From Gaiellasilicea sp963789355 (GTDB lineage: Bacteria; Actinomycetota; Thermoleophilia; Gaiellales; Gaiellaceae), in the NCBI GenBank assembly GCA_963789355.1, contig CAWBKK010000001.1, positions 62,001 to 126,000 on the forward strand: 64,000 nucleotides of DNA, read 5' to 3'. Made by a program: the position numbers and the translations under genes. Positions 34,112 through 41,100 of the stretch are shown here, in pieces; position 1 is the stretch's first letter, and every line of letters starts with the position of its first letter. The notes beneath the pieces are model-generated. The model worked only from the letters and a program-made list of their open reading frames with translations. It was not told the DNA's origin and did not search any database.

Positions 34112-35554
34112 CTAGCCCGGACGATCGGGTGGAGGATCGGGATCCTCGCCTGTCGTACGCACGTCGGCGGCGACCGAGCGCGATGCGTCGGCGAGAGAGA
34201 TGGCGAACGCGAAGCCCGCGACCAGGAGGATGAGGTACCCCAGCCGGCCGTCGGGGGCGTTCAGCGGAGCCAGCCCGGCTGCGCTCGGAGCGGCCACCTG
34301 TAGGCGCGCCGGAGCGGCGGGTCTGCGGGGCGCCGGCCGGACGAGGCGCGGCGGCTTGCGAACCGGGCGCGCGGCGCGGGTCGCGGCGTACGTCGCCTCG
34401 GCGATGCGGGTCGTGGCCGCGACTGCTGCGCGGAAACGGCCGCGGGCGGTGGTATCACGCTGATCTGCAGGCGGTGCCTGCGGCAGGACGACGCTGTCGG
34501 CCTCCGGGGCGGCGGTCGCGAAGCCCCGCGGCCGGGGCAGAACGCAGCAATCATCCGGATCGGAGGACTCCTCCGGCGGAGCAGCGCTCGTCACGGGGCC
34601 GACTTCGACCGGCAAGGCCACCGCCGCGGCTACCTCGACGGTCGCGATCTCGCTCTGCACCGCGCCCGGAACCAGGGCCGGCAGCACGGGAGGCCTCACG
34701 ACGACACCGACGTTGGTCTGAAGGACGGCACCGTCGTTGCCGGGGCTGTTGATCCGAATCGAAATGTTGATATTGACCGGCCGATACTGCGTCTTGACCG
34801 GTTGATACTGCGGTGGCTTTTCATTCGCAGTATTCAATTGTGTTGCTGTTGCATCGCCGCAATTCCAATCCCAGTTCCAGGTCCAGTTCTTCATCGCGAC
34901 ATCCGAGCCGACCGGAAGCTCGGGAATCGGATCGCCGCAGTTCCAACTCCACGTCCAGTTCCATTCCCCATCGGCCGCTTCGGGCTCCGGCGTCGTGGGA
35001 GTACTCAACGCCGGATCGGGCTCTGGAACCGCCGTCGACGGTATCGGCTCCTGATACTGCGGCGGCTCCGGCTGATACTGCGGCTCGGTCTCTGCGCCCA
35101 CGTTGGTCTGAGTCACCGTGCCGTTGTCGCCCGCGCTGTCGATCCGGATCGACACGTTCACGTTCGTCGGCTCCGTCTGCTCGGCCGTCGGAGCCGGCGG
35201 AGGATCAGGGGAGGGGCGGAGCTCCGGAGCCGCTTCGGCAGGCGCTTCGGCCGCCGGCGCGGGGGGCGGTGCGGCGACCGCCCCTGCCGTGGCCGGCTCC
35301 GCGGCAGTCATTTGGGCGGCGACTGCCGGAAGAAGGGTGGCGGGGTCGACGTCGGCCAGAGGCTGGAGCTCGATCGAGCCCACGTCCTCGAGAACCGCTG
35401 TCGCGACCTCCGCCACGTCGGGAACCGAAGGCATCGACGGACCCGGATCGCCGATCTCCGCGAGAGCAGGGGAACTCTTCGCAGCGGCGAGCCCGAGCAC
35501 CGCGAGGCACAGAGCCACCCGGCGCACCGTCGTTCGCGGTCGGAAACCCGTCAC
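34112..35554 (-). CDS. Secreted Trp-rich (WNW) protein with C-terminal membrane anchor
   Basis: A 480-residue protein with no recognised family. Signal peptide at 1-32, then a Pro/Ala-rich region. Two copies of a box also found in the neighbouring repeat protein occur near residues 129-152 (PTNVNVSIRIDSAGDNGTV) and 259-282 (VNINISIRINSPGNDGAV). Between them are two striking Trp motifs, EWNWTWSWNCGD (about 197) and NWTWNWDWNCGD (about 222), and QYQP-type Tyr/Gln repeats. A basic Pro-rich stretch and one membrane helix (LGYLILLVAGFAFAISLAD, about 442-460) end the chain. Around 34740-34900 the codons are AT-richer than in neighbours, which may reflect transfer or selection on the motif. GTG 35554 lies just after a GGGTAT element. 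Probably coupled to the repeat protein as an anchored surface partner. Confidence 0.85.
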   Translation of the reverse strand: MTGFRPRTTVRRVALCLAVLGLAAAKSSPALAEIGDPGPSMPSVPDVAEVATAVLEDVGSIELQPLADVDPATLLPAVAAQMTAAEPATAGAVAAPPPAPAAEAPAEAAPELRPSPDPPPAPTAEQTEPTNVNVSIRIDSAGDNGTVTQTNVGAETEPQYQPEPPQYQEPIPSTAVPEPDPALSTPTTPEPEAADGEWNWTWSWNCGDPIPELPVGSDVAMKNWTWNWDWNCGDATATQLNTANEKPPQYQPVKTQYRPVNINISIRINSPGNDGAVLQTNVGVVVRPPVLPALVPGAVQSEIATVEVAAAVALPVEVGPVTSAAPPEESSDPDDCCVLPRPRGFATAAPEADSVVLPQAPPADQRDTTARGRFRAAVAATTRIAEATYAATRAARPVRKPPRLVRPAPRRPAAPARLQVAAPSAAGLAPLNAPDGRLGYLILLVAGFAFAISLADASRSVAADVRTTGEDPDPPPDRPG

Positions 35555-35564
35555 ATGAAGATAA

Positions 35565-35570
35565 ATACCC
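35565..35570 (-). promoter_or_regulatory. GGGTAT, a possible SigB/F-type -10 element
   Basis: On the minus strand, GGGTAT is 10 nt before GTG 35554. GGGTAT is the -10 of SigB/SigF-type promoters and the divergent gene encodes such a sigma factor, but no GTTT -35 is found at the right distance, so this is tentative. Confidence 0.3.
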
Positions 35571-35641
35571 CGTTGCTATCCGGTTGATCCATTTTCTTTC
35601 TTCTTTCTTTCCACTTCGACTCAGAATCGCCAAACTTCTGG

Positions 35642-35670
35642 TTGAATTCTCTTCGGGCGAAGACTACTGT
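35642..35670 (+). promoter_or_regulatory. Promoter of the SigB/F-type sigma factor gene
   Basis: TTGAAT (35642-35647), 17-nt spacer, TACTGT (35665-35670), then exactly 6 nt to ATG 35677. No Shine-Dalgarno fits in this space, so the message should be leaderless. Confidence 0.6.
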
Positions 35671-35676
35671 CGGTCT

Positions 35677-36258
35677 ATGGCGGACGAGACTCACGACCTG
35701 CTGCGATCGTGGTGTGAGAATCGGGACCGCGATGCACGCAGGCGGTTGATCGAGTCGCACTTGCCGCTCGTCCGAACGCTCGCCCGGCGGTTCGCCGCGC
35801 GCGGCGAGCAGCTCGAGGATCTCGTGCAGGTCGGCGCGGTCGGGCTGATCAAGGCGATCGACCGCTACGACCCTGGGCGAGGCCGCTCGTTGACGGCGTA
35901 TGCCGTTCCCACGATCGTCGGCGAGATCCGCCGTCACCTGCGCGACAGCACCCAGCCGCTTCGGCTGCCGCGCCCGGACGGGGACGGCCGCGTCGTCGTC
36001 CGGGCAGTGCAGTTCGACGCCGACGCGTCGAGCGACGGCGCCGCCGAGCGCGGGCTCGAACTGGGCGAGGAGCGCGTCCTGATCGAAGCCGGCATGCGGG
36101 CGCTCCCGCGTCGACAGCGGCGAATCGTCCAGCTGCACTACTTCGCCAACCTGAGCCAGCGTGGTATCGCCAGCGAGCTCGGGCTCTCGCAGGTGCACGT
36201 CTCCAGGCTGCTCCAGGACTCGCTCGGGAAGCTCCGCCAGCAAATCGGCCAGACCTGA
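35677..36258 (+). CDS. SigB/SigF-type sigma-70 family RNA polymerase sigma factor
   Basis: A 193-residue sigma factor. Region 2 reads LIESHLPLVRTLARRFAARGEQLEDLVQVGAVGLIKAIDRYDPGRG followed by YAVPTIVGEIRRHLRD, the pattern of the SigB/F/G group. Region 4 contains LSQRGIASELGLSQVHVSRLLQDSLGKL. Region 3 is much reduced, making the protein about 60-70 residues shorter than typical SigF. ATG 35677 is supported by the promoter 6 nt upstream; longer frames overlap the divergent gene. No anti-sigma factor gene is adjacent. Its position, back to back with the WNW and Q/N-repeat genes, suggests it may control them. Confidence 0.92.
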   Translation: MADETHDLLRSWCENRDRDARRRLIESHLPLVRTLARRFAARGEQLEDLVQVGAVGLIKAIDRYDPGRGRSLTAYAVPTIVGEIRRHLRDSTQPLRLPRPDGDGRVVVRAVQFDADASSDGAAERGLELGEERVLIEAGMRALPRRQRRIVQLHYFANLSQRGIASELGLSQVHVSRLLQDSLGKLRQQIGQT

Positions 36259-36264
36259 ACGCGG

Positions 36265-36276
36265 CGTGATATCACG
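36265..36276. promoter_or_regulatory. Perfect 12-bp palindrome CGTGATATCACG, candidate operator
   Basis: It lies 9 nt upstream of the -35 box of the ribbon-helix-helix gene. Ribbon-helix-helix proteins bind short palindromes, so autoregulation by that protein is possible. Confidence 0.45.
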
Positions 36277-36285
36277 TCGAGAGTG

Positions 36286-36314
36286 TTGTGCGGATCGTTT
36301 CAAGAACCTAGAAT
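36286..36314 (+). promoter_or_regulatory. Promoter of the RHH-membrane protein gene
   Basis: TTGTGC (36286-36291), 17-nt spacer, TAGAAT (36309-36314), then 6 nt to ATG 36321. Same leaderless geometry as the sigma factor promoter. Confidence 0.65.
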
Positions 36315-36320
36315 CAGCCC

Positions 36321-36647
36321 ATGACAACCGCGCCGTCGGTCGCAGAGCAGTCCAAGCGTGGTGCGAAGCCGGCCCCGAGCGGGCGGCTGCTCCTGCGGAT
36401 GCCCGCCGCCCTCCACGCTGAGCTCGCGCAGGCCGCAGAACGCGAAGGCGTCAGCCTGAACCAGTTCATCACGCGGGCGCTGTCCGGCAAGATCGGCTGG
36501 GGCACCGACACAGACGACGAGGCCCCGGTGACGCCGGCAGACAACCGGGCGCGACTGATCGCCGTCGCGCTCGTCGTGAACGCGATCGTGATCGGCTTGG
36601 CCGCTGCAGCCGCGATCGCGGTGCTCGTGCTCGCCTGGCGCGGCTAG
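36321..36647 (+). CDS. Ribbon-helix-helix (HicB-like) protein with C-terminal membrane helix
   Basis: A 108-residue protein. Residues 22-60 form a ribbon-helix-helix domain of the HicB/Arc antitoxin group (GRLLLRMPAALHAELAQAAEREGVSLNQFITRALSGKIG). After an acidic linker, residues 78-106 form one strong membrane helix (LIAVALVVNAIVIGLAAAAAIAVLVLAW). There is no HicA toxin gene nearby, so this is not a normal toxin-antitoxin pair. A membrane-tethered DNA-binding protein is implied, perhaps linking DNA to the membrane or released by proteolysis. ATG 36321 is fixed by the promoter. It slightly overlaps the end of the convergent FAD enzyme gene. Confidence 0.85.
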   Translation: MTTAPSVAEQSKRGAKPAPSGRLLLRMPAALHAELAQAAEREGVSLNQFITRALSGKIGWGTDTDDEAPVTPADNRARLIAVALVVNAIVIGLAAAAAIAVLVLAWRG

Positions 36648-37696
36648 AGCACGAGTGTCTCGGGAAAGATCGCGTCGCCGGCGAACCGGTCGAGGCGGTA
36701 CGGCGCGAGCTCGAACGGCGGTGTCTCGCCGAGCAGCTCCGCCGCGACGGCGTCCCCGACGGCCGGTGACTGCATGAAGCCGTGCCCGGAGAAGCCGCAC
36801 GCGGCATAGAGGCCGTCCGCGACCGGGCCGATGATCGGATGCGCGTCCGGGGTCATGTCGTAGAACCCGGCCCAGGCGCGGCGGAGCGGAGCGTCGGCTG
36901 CCCGCGGATACCGGTTCGCCAGCCGCTTCCGCCAGTCCTCGACCAGATCGTCTCGGACCTCCTCCGGCCCGTCCCACCGGAGCTCGCTCTCCCCCATCGC
37001 GAGCCGCAATGCAGCTGCGCCGACGCGGCGGAAGTGGAAGCCGTTCTCCTCGATCGTCATCGGCAGGTCGGCTGGCACCCCTTCGACCGGGCCGACGTCC
37101 GCAAGCTGGCGCACGAGCGGCCGGACGGGCAAGTCGACGCCGCGGGCGCCCGCGACCGTCGCCGAGCGGGCGCCGCAGGCGACGACGAGCGTCTCCGCGT
37201 CGAGTGCGAGCGCGTCGCTGTGTTCCTTGACCGTGACGCCGAGCGCCTCCGCCCGCCGGACGAGCTCTCGCGTCACCCCGGCCGGATCGGCGATCCCGTC
37301 CTCGCGGCAGATCGTCGCCCCCAAGACGTCGTCGGTGCGAAGGCCGTCGACGGCGCGCGCGTCCACGCGCTCGACCGGGACGCCGAGCGCGGCCTGAAGC
37401 TCCCGGCGCTCCTCGAGCTCGGCGAGGCCGGTCTCCGTGGTGGCGAGGAAGAGGTAGCCGACCTGCTCGAACAGCGGCGCCGCCAGCTCTTGGAAGAGCC
37501 GGACGCTCGCCTGCGCGAGCCTGACCTCGGCCTCGGTCGTGAACTGCTGGCGGACGCCGCCCATCGCCTTCCCCGTCGCACCGCTCGCGATCTCCCCCAG
37601 ATCGGCGAGCACGACGTCGTCTGCGCCGCGGAGCGCGAGGTGATACGCGATCGAGGCGCCGACCGCGCCGGCGCCGGCGACGACTATTCGAGCCAT
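36644..37696 (-). CDS. FAD-dependent oxidoreductase (DAO family: D-amino acid/sarcosine oxidase-like)
   Basis: A 350-residue DAO-family flavoenzyme. The N-terminal dinucleotide motif VVAGAGAVGASIAYHLALRGADDVVLADLG binds FAD; GATGKAMGGVRQQF is the typical following loop, and the C-terminal YDMTPDAHPIIGPVADGLYAACGFSGHGFMQSPAVG completes the FAD site. These enzymes oxidise secondary or D-amines such as sarcosine, glycine, proline or D-hydroxyproline. It overlaps the DHDPS-family gene by 13 nt and is its operon partner. That pairing resembles hydroxyproline degradation (D-hydroxyproline oxidase plus pyrroline-4-hydroxy-2-carboxylate deaminase), but a proline epimerase is not visible here. Confidence 0.9.
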   Translation of the reverse strand: MARIVVAGAGAVGASIAYHLALRGADDVVLADLGEIASGATGKAMGGVRQQFTTEAEVRLAQASVRLFQELAAPLFEQVGYLFLATTETGLAELEERRELQAALGVPVERVDARAVDGLRTDDVLGATICREDGIADPAGVTRELVRRAEALGVTVKEHSDALALDAETLVVACGARSATVAGARGVDLPVRPLVRQLADVGPVEGVPADLPMTIEENGFHFRRVGAAALRLAMGESELRWDGPEEVRDDLVEDWRKRLANRYPRAADAPLRRAWAGFYDMTPDAHPIIGPVADGLYAACGFSGHGFMQSPAVGDAVAAELLGETPPFELAPYRLDRFAGDAIFPETLVL

Positions 37697-38520
37697 CCGC
37701 GCAGCTCCGCACGCTCGCCCTCGCTCAGCTGCCGCAGCGGCCGGCGCACGTCCTCCCGGATCGACACGCCGCGCAGGCCGAGGATGAACTTGAGCGCCGC
37801 ATGCCGAGGAAAGCGCTCGACGGCCGCGCGCAACTCGCCGAGCCCGATTGCGCCGCCTTCAGTCGGCTCCCGCACGACCGCTGCAACCTGGTCCGGGTAG
37901 GCCGCGGCGAGCCCCGAGACGGCGCCGACCGCTCCGCCACGGATCCCGTCGTAGATCAGAGCCTCCGGCCCGACAAAGACGTCGAGGCCCTCGATCAGAT
38001 ACGGCGCGAACTTGTCGAATGGCGCGTCGGAGACCTTCAGCCCGGCCAGGTTCGGCACGCGCTCGCGCAGCTCGTGCAGCACCGGGAGCGGAACGGCGTA
38101 GCCGCTGGCACGTGCGAACTCGTAGACGTAGAACGGCACGGGCGCACAGGCTGCGGCGGCGGCCTCGAAGTGGTCGAGCAGCGCGCGGTCGTCGAGCTGG
38201 AAGTACGGGGGTCCGATCACTGCGACGGCGTCGACGCCGGCATCGGCGGCGTGTTCGGCGAGGACGACCGTGTCGGCGCTCGTCTGGGCACCGCAGTGGG
38301 CAGCGACCTGAAGACGTCCTTCCGCCGCCTCCACGAACAGCTCGAGCGCGCGCTTCCGCTCGTCGACTCCGAAGAGGAGCCCCTCTCCCGTCGTCCCGAG
38401 GGCGAGCAGGCCGTCGAGACCGCTGGCCGCGAGGAAGTCCACGTACGAACCGAATGCGGCCTCGTCGAGCCGGTCGTCGTCGAGCGGCGTCACGGCCGCG
38501 GCCAGGGCGCCACGCAGCAT
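37684..38520 (-). CDS. Dihydrodipicolinate synthase/N-acetylneuraminate lyase family protein
   Basis: A 278-residue TIM-barrel Schiff-base aldolase. The substrate carboxylate loop is LALGTTGEGLLFGVDER, the catalytic Tyr lies in VPFYVYEFA, and the Schiff-base Lys in LAGLKVSD; VFVGPEALIYDGIRGGAVGAVSG follows. It is a DapA-family lyase or deaminase rather than clearly DapA, and no lysine-pathway gene is near. With the adjacent FAD oxidase, a role in hydroxyproline or another amino acid's catabolism is plausible. A TAGAGT box lies 6 nt before ATG 38520, again a leaderless geometry. Confidence 0.9.
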   Translation of the reverse strand: MLRGALAAAVTPLDDDRLDEAAFGSYVDFLAASGLDGLLALGTTGEGLLFGVDERKRALELFVEAAEGRLQVAAHCGAQTSADTVVLAEHAADAGVDAVAVIGPPYFQLDDRALLDHFEAAAAACAPVPFYVYEFARASGYAVPLPVLHELRERVPNLAGLKVSDAPFDKFAPYLIEGLDVFVGPEALIYDGIRGGAVGAVSGLAAAYPDQVAAVVREPTEGGAIGLGELRAAVERFPRHAALKFILGLRGVSIREDVRRPLRQLSEGERAELRGWLE

Positions 38521-38526
38521 GCTGCG

Positions 38527-38532
38527 ACTCTA
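38527..38532 (-). promoter_or_regulatory. Candidate -10 box of a leaderless transcript
   Basis: TAGAGT on the minus strand, 6 nt before ATG 38520; it lies at the 3' end of the RTX-like gene upstream. No good -35 seen. Confidence 0.35.
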
Positions 38533-38970
38533 CGTGCGCTCGACGCTGGTAAGGCGGTCGAGCGTGCGGTCGATCCGGGAGTCGTCGACGCCGGGACCGC
38601 CGTCGAGGATGTCGACGAGCCCGTCGCGCGCGTGCAGGTAGTCGGCACCGGTACCGCCCAGGAGCCTGTCGCGTCCGAGCGTCCCGGTCAGGTAGTCGTT
38701 GCCGGCGCCACCATGGAGGGCGTCCGCGCCGGCGCCGCCGTCGAGGATGTCCGGGCCGTCCCCGCCGTACAGCCGGTCGTCTCCGCCCCACCCGAGCAGG
38801 ATGTCTTTTCCGCCGAGGCCGCAGATGACGTCGCGGCCAGGAGTCCCCGTCAGCGTCTCGCCGCGCGCCGTCCCCGTGATCGTGCAACCCGGCGGGACTG
38901 CGCGCGAGCTGGCGCCGGCTCCCCCAACGGCGAGAAGCGCGACGAAGGCGACGGCGGCCTTGACGAGCAT
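38530..38970 (-). CDS. Secreted RTX-type calcium-binding repeat protein
   Basis: A 146-residue secreted protein. ATG 38970 starts a signal peptide (MLVKAAVAFVALLAVGGAGAS). The mature part is almost entirely hemolysin-type nonapeptide repeats of the form GGxGxDxLx (for example GGDGPDILDGGAGADALHGG and GGAGNDYL), which bind Ca2+ in a parallel beta roll. There are about eight repeats and no catalytic domain. An initial PGCTITGTARGETLTGTPGRDVICGLGG is the usual cap in actinobacterial examples. Extracellular Ca2+-dependent folding is expected; the biological role is unknown. Confidence 0.88.
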   Translation of the reverse strand: MLVKAAVAFVALLAVGGAGASSRAVPPGCTITGTARGETLTGTPGRDVICGLGGKDILLGWGGDDRLYGGDGPDILDGGAGADALHGGAGNDYLTGTLGRDRLLGGTGADYLHARDGLVDILDGGPGVDDSRIDRTLDRLTSVERT

Positions 38971-39014
38971 GGTCCACTCAGGGTGATCGATCTGCGGCGT
39001 AGGATCCTCCCCTG

Positions 39015-39755
39015 ATGGGGGCACTCAGGATCGAACGTGACGACGGCCTCCTCAGGGTCACGCTCGCGCGCCCGGAGACGCGGAACGCGTTCGATGCAGA
39101 GCTGATCGCGGAGCTCTCGGAGGCGTTCGTCGACGTCGGCAAGGCCCGGGCGGTGCTGCTCGCAGGCGACGGGCCGAGCTTCTGCGCCGGCGCCGACGTC
39201 GAGTGGATGCGGGCATCCGTCGAGCTCGACCTGGAAGCCAACATCGCCGACGCGAATGCTCTGCGCGCGATGCTCGAGGCGATCGACCGCTGCCCCGCCC
39301 CCGTCGTCGCCCGGGTTCAGGGCCACGCGCTCGGAGGCGGGGCCGGGCTCGTCGCGTGCGCCGACATCGCGTTGGCCGAGCCCAAGGCGGCGTTCGCGTT
39401 CTCGGAGGTGAAGCTCGGGATCATTCCAGCCGTGATCTCGCCCTTCGCGCTCGCGAAGATCGGGCCGACCTGGGCGAGGCGCTACTTCGTCACCGGCGAG
39501 CGCTTCGACGCCGCAACAGCCCTCCGGATCGGGCTCGTGCACGGGGTCGACGCCGATCTCGACGCCGCGGTCGAGCGGGTGCTCGCCGAGTTGCACAGCG
39601 CGGGCCCGCGGGCGGCACGACACGCGAAGAAACTCGTGCTCGACCGTCCCGACGGACCGGAGACCGCGCGGAGGATCGCCGAGCGGCGCACGAGTGACGA
39701 AGGCCAGGAGGGCCTGCGCGCCTTCCTCGAACGCCGCTCGCCCGACTGGTCCTAG
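39015..39755 (+). CDS. Enoyl-CoA hydratase/isomerase, possibly methylglutaconyl-CoA hydratase
   Basis: A 246-residue crotonase. Oxyanion-hole motifs are FCAGADVEWMR and VQGHALGGGAGLVACADIALAE, with a Glu in EVKLGIIPAVISPF. The ADVEWM stretch is like methylglutaconyl-CoA hydratase (LiuC), which reads FSAGADLNWM. This would be the hydration step of leucine breakdown after MCC carboxylase. ATG 39015 follows a TAGGAT box by 9 nt. It is convergent with the SpoIID-like gene, overlapping by 4 nt. The specific reaction is inferred. Confidence 0.88.
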   Translation: MGALRIERDDGLLRVTLARPETRNAFDAELIAELSEAFVDVGKARAVLLAGDGPSFCAGADVEWMRASVELDLEANIADANALRAMLEAIDRCPAPVVARVQGHALGGGAGLVACADIALAEPKAAFAFSEVKLGIIPAVISPFALAKIGPTWARRYFVTGERFDAATALRIGLVHGVDADLDAAVERVLAELHSAGPRAARHAKKLVLDRPDGPETARRIAERRTSDEGQEGLRAFLERRSPDWS

Positions 39756-41059
39756 CGCGGCCTGACCGTGATCGACCCGCCCGCGGCCGACGGGGTCGCG
39801 AGCCGGTAGCTCGTCGTCCGTCGTGGGCTCACGGTGACCGTGAAGCGGCCGTCCGGCCGCGCCTGCACCGGCTTGACGGTCGTCCACGTGCCTCCGTTCA
39901 CCTGCTGTTCGAGGCGCACCTTGCCGAGCCCACGGACGAATCCGCGCAGCTGCACCGGCCGGTTCGCGAGCGCGCGGGCGAGGGGAGGGTCGAGGTTGAG
40001 CACGCGCACGGTGAACCACGTCGAGCGGAGGTCGAGCGCGCGCCGAAAGTCCTGCGATTCCAGCACCTTCGTCCCGTTGCGCACCTTCAGGCTCACCTCC
40101 GTCGCGCGGCCTGACGGCCCGCGGGCGACGACCAGGTCGCGCACGGCGCTCACGCCCAGCTTCGCCCCCACCTGGGCCGGCGTGAGCAGGAACGGGCCCC
40201 AGCGGTGGTGCTTGGAGAGGTCGTCGTGCGGGTCCGGGACGGAGACGAGGTACGGCGCGGGTCGTGCCTTCGGCCACGCCTCCTCGATCGAGACGGTCTG
40301 GCCGCCGGAGGTCGAGTGATAGAAGGTCGTCGCGACGCGCCCGTTCCAGAAGAGGGCCTTGCCCGCGGTCGAGCCGATCGCGAGGTTCGTCGAGACCTCC
40401 TCGGCGCGGACGCCGCCGTAGACCTGGCTGCGGGTGTCGGCGTAGAGGTCGAAGAGCGTCCCCGGCTTCAGCGTCGCGAGCGCGTAGGAGCGCGCGACCA
40501 CGGCTTGGGCCCGTAGCGCCTCGGGATGCCAGTCGTCGGGCATCTCCCAGGGAACGACGCCCCGGAGATAGCGATCCAGCGGCAGCCGGTTCACGATCGT
40601 GAGCCTCCCGGCGCGCTTGTGGACGAGCAGCGCGCCACGGTACGCCTCGCCGTCGAGACTGAGCGGCGCGGCGCCGGGGACGAACCGCAGCGGCGAGCGC
40701 AGCTGCGCCAGCTTGGCGGCGACGACGTGCTGCGCTCCCGGCTTCAGCCTGCGAACCTTTCCGCGCGCGTCGACGACCTTGAACGGCTTCGAGGAGCCGA
40801 TCTTCACCGCCGTCCTGCCCTCGGCGAGCAGCACGCGCACCGGTCTGGCGGGAATGAGCTGGAGCCGAGTGCCGCGGTAGTAGTGCTTCAGGATCCGCTG
40901 GTACCCCCACCCGCCCTCCGCGTAGCCGCGGGCGCCGTACTGGCTCATGCCGACGCCGTGCCCCCAGCCGCGGCCGTCGATCAGGAAGACCGTGCCAGCG
41001 CCGGCCTGCGCGGGCAGGCAGACGAGGACGAACGCGAAGAGTAGGAGCAACCGCCGCAT
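39752..41059 (-). CDS. Secreted SpoIID/LytB-domain protein
   Basis: A 435-residue secreted protein. Signal peptide MRRLLLLFAFVLVCLPAQAGAG (ATG 41059), then FLIDGRGWGHGVGMSQYGARGYAEGG, the N-terminal motif of this group. The SpoIID core is LPLDRYLRGVVPWEMPDDWHPEALRAQAVVARSYALATL, with STAGKALFWNGRVATTFYHSTSGGQTVSIEEAW. A beta-rich tail follows. SpoIID is a lytic transglycosylase active on peptidoglycan; this group occurs in non-sporulating bacteria as well. The catalytic Glu in WEMP is present. Divergent from the biotin carboxylase (41 nt apart). Confidence 0.92.
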   Translation of the reverse strand: MRRLLLLFAFVLVCLPAQAGAGTVFLIDGRGWGHGVGMSQYGARGYAEGGWGYQRILKHYYRGTRLQLIPARPVRVLLAEGRTAVKIGSSKPFKVVDARGKVRRLKPGAQHVVAAKLAQLRSPLRFVPGAAPLSLDGEAYRGALLVHKRAGRLTIVNRLPLDRYLRGVVPWEMPDDWHPEALRAQAVVARSYALATLKPGTLFDLYADTRSQVYGGVRAEEVSTNLAIGSTAGKALFWNGRVATTFYHSTSGGQTVSIEEAWPKARPAPYLVSVPDPHDDLSKHHRWGPFLLTPAQVGAKLGVSAVRDLVVARGPSGRATEVSLKVRNGTKVLESQDFRRALDLRSTWFTVRVLNLDPPLARALANRPVQLRGFVRGLGKVRLEQQVNGGTWTTVKPVQARPDGRFTVTVSPRRTTSYRLATPSAAGGSITVRPR

Positions 41060-41100
41060 CGAGTCGGGCAGCGTATCGCGGGTCACTACGATCCGCCACG

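Noticed and set aside
36321..36647. HicAB toxin-antitoxin system
   Set aside because: Only the HicB-like RHH domain is present; there is no HicA-like toxin and the protein has a membrane tail.
38530..38970. RTX toxin
   Set aside because: Only Ca2+-binding repeats and a signal peptide are present; no toxin domain, acyltransferase or type I secretion genes.
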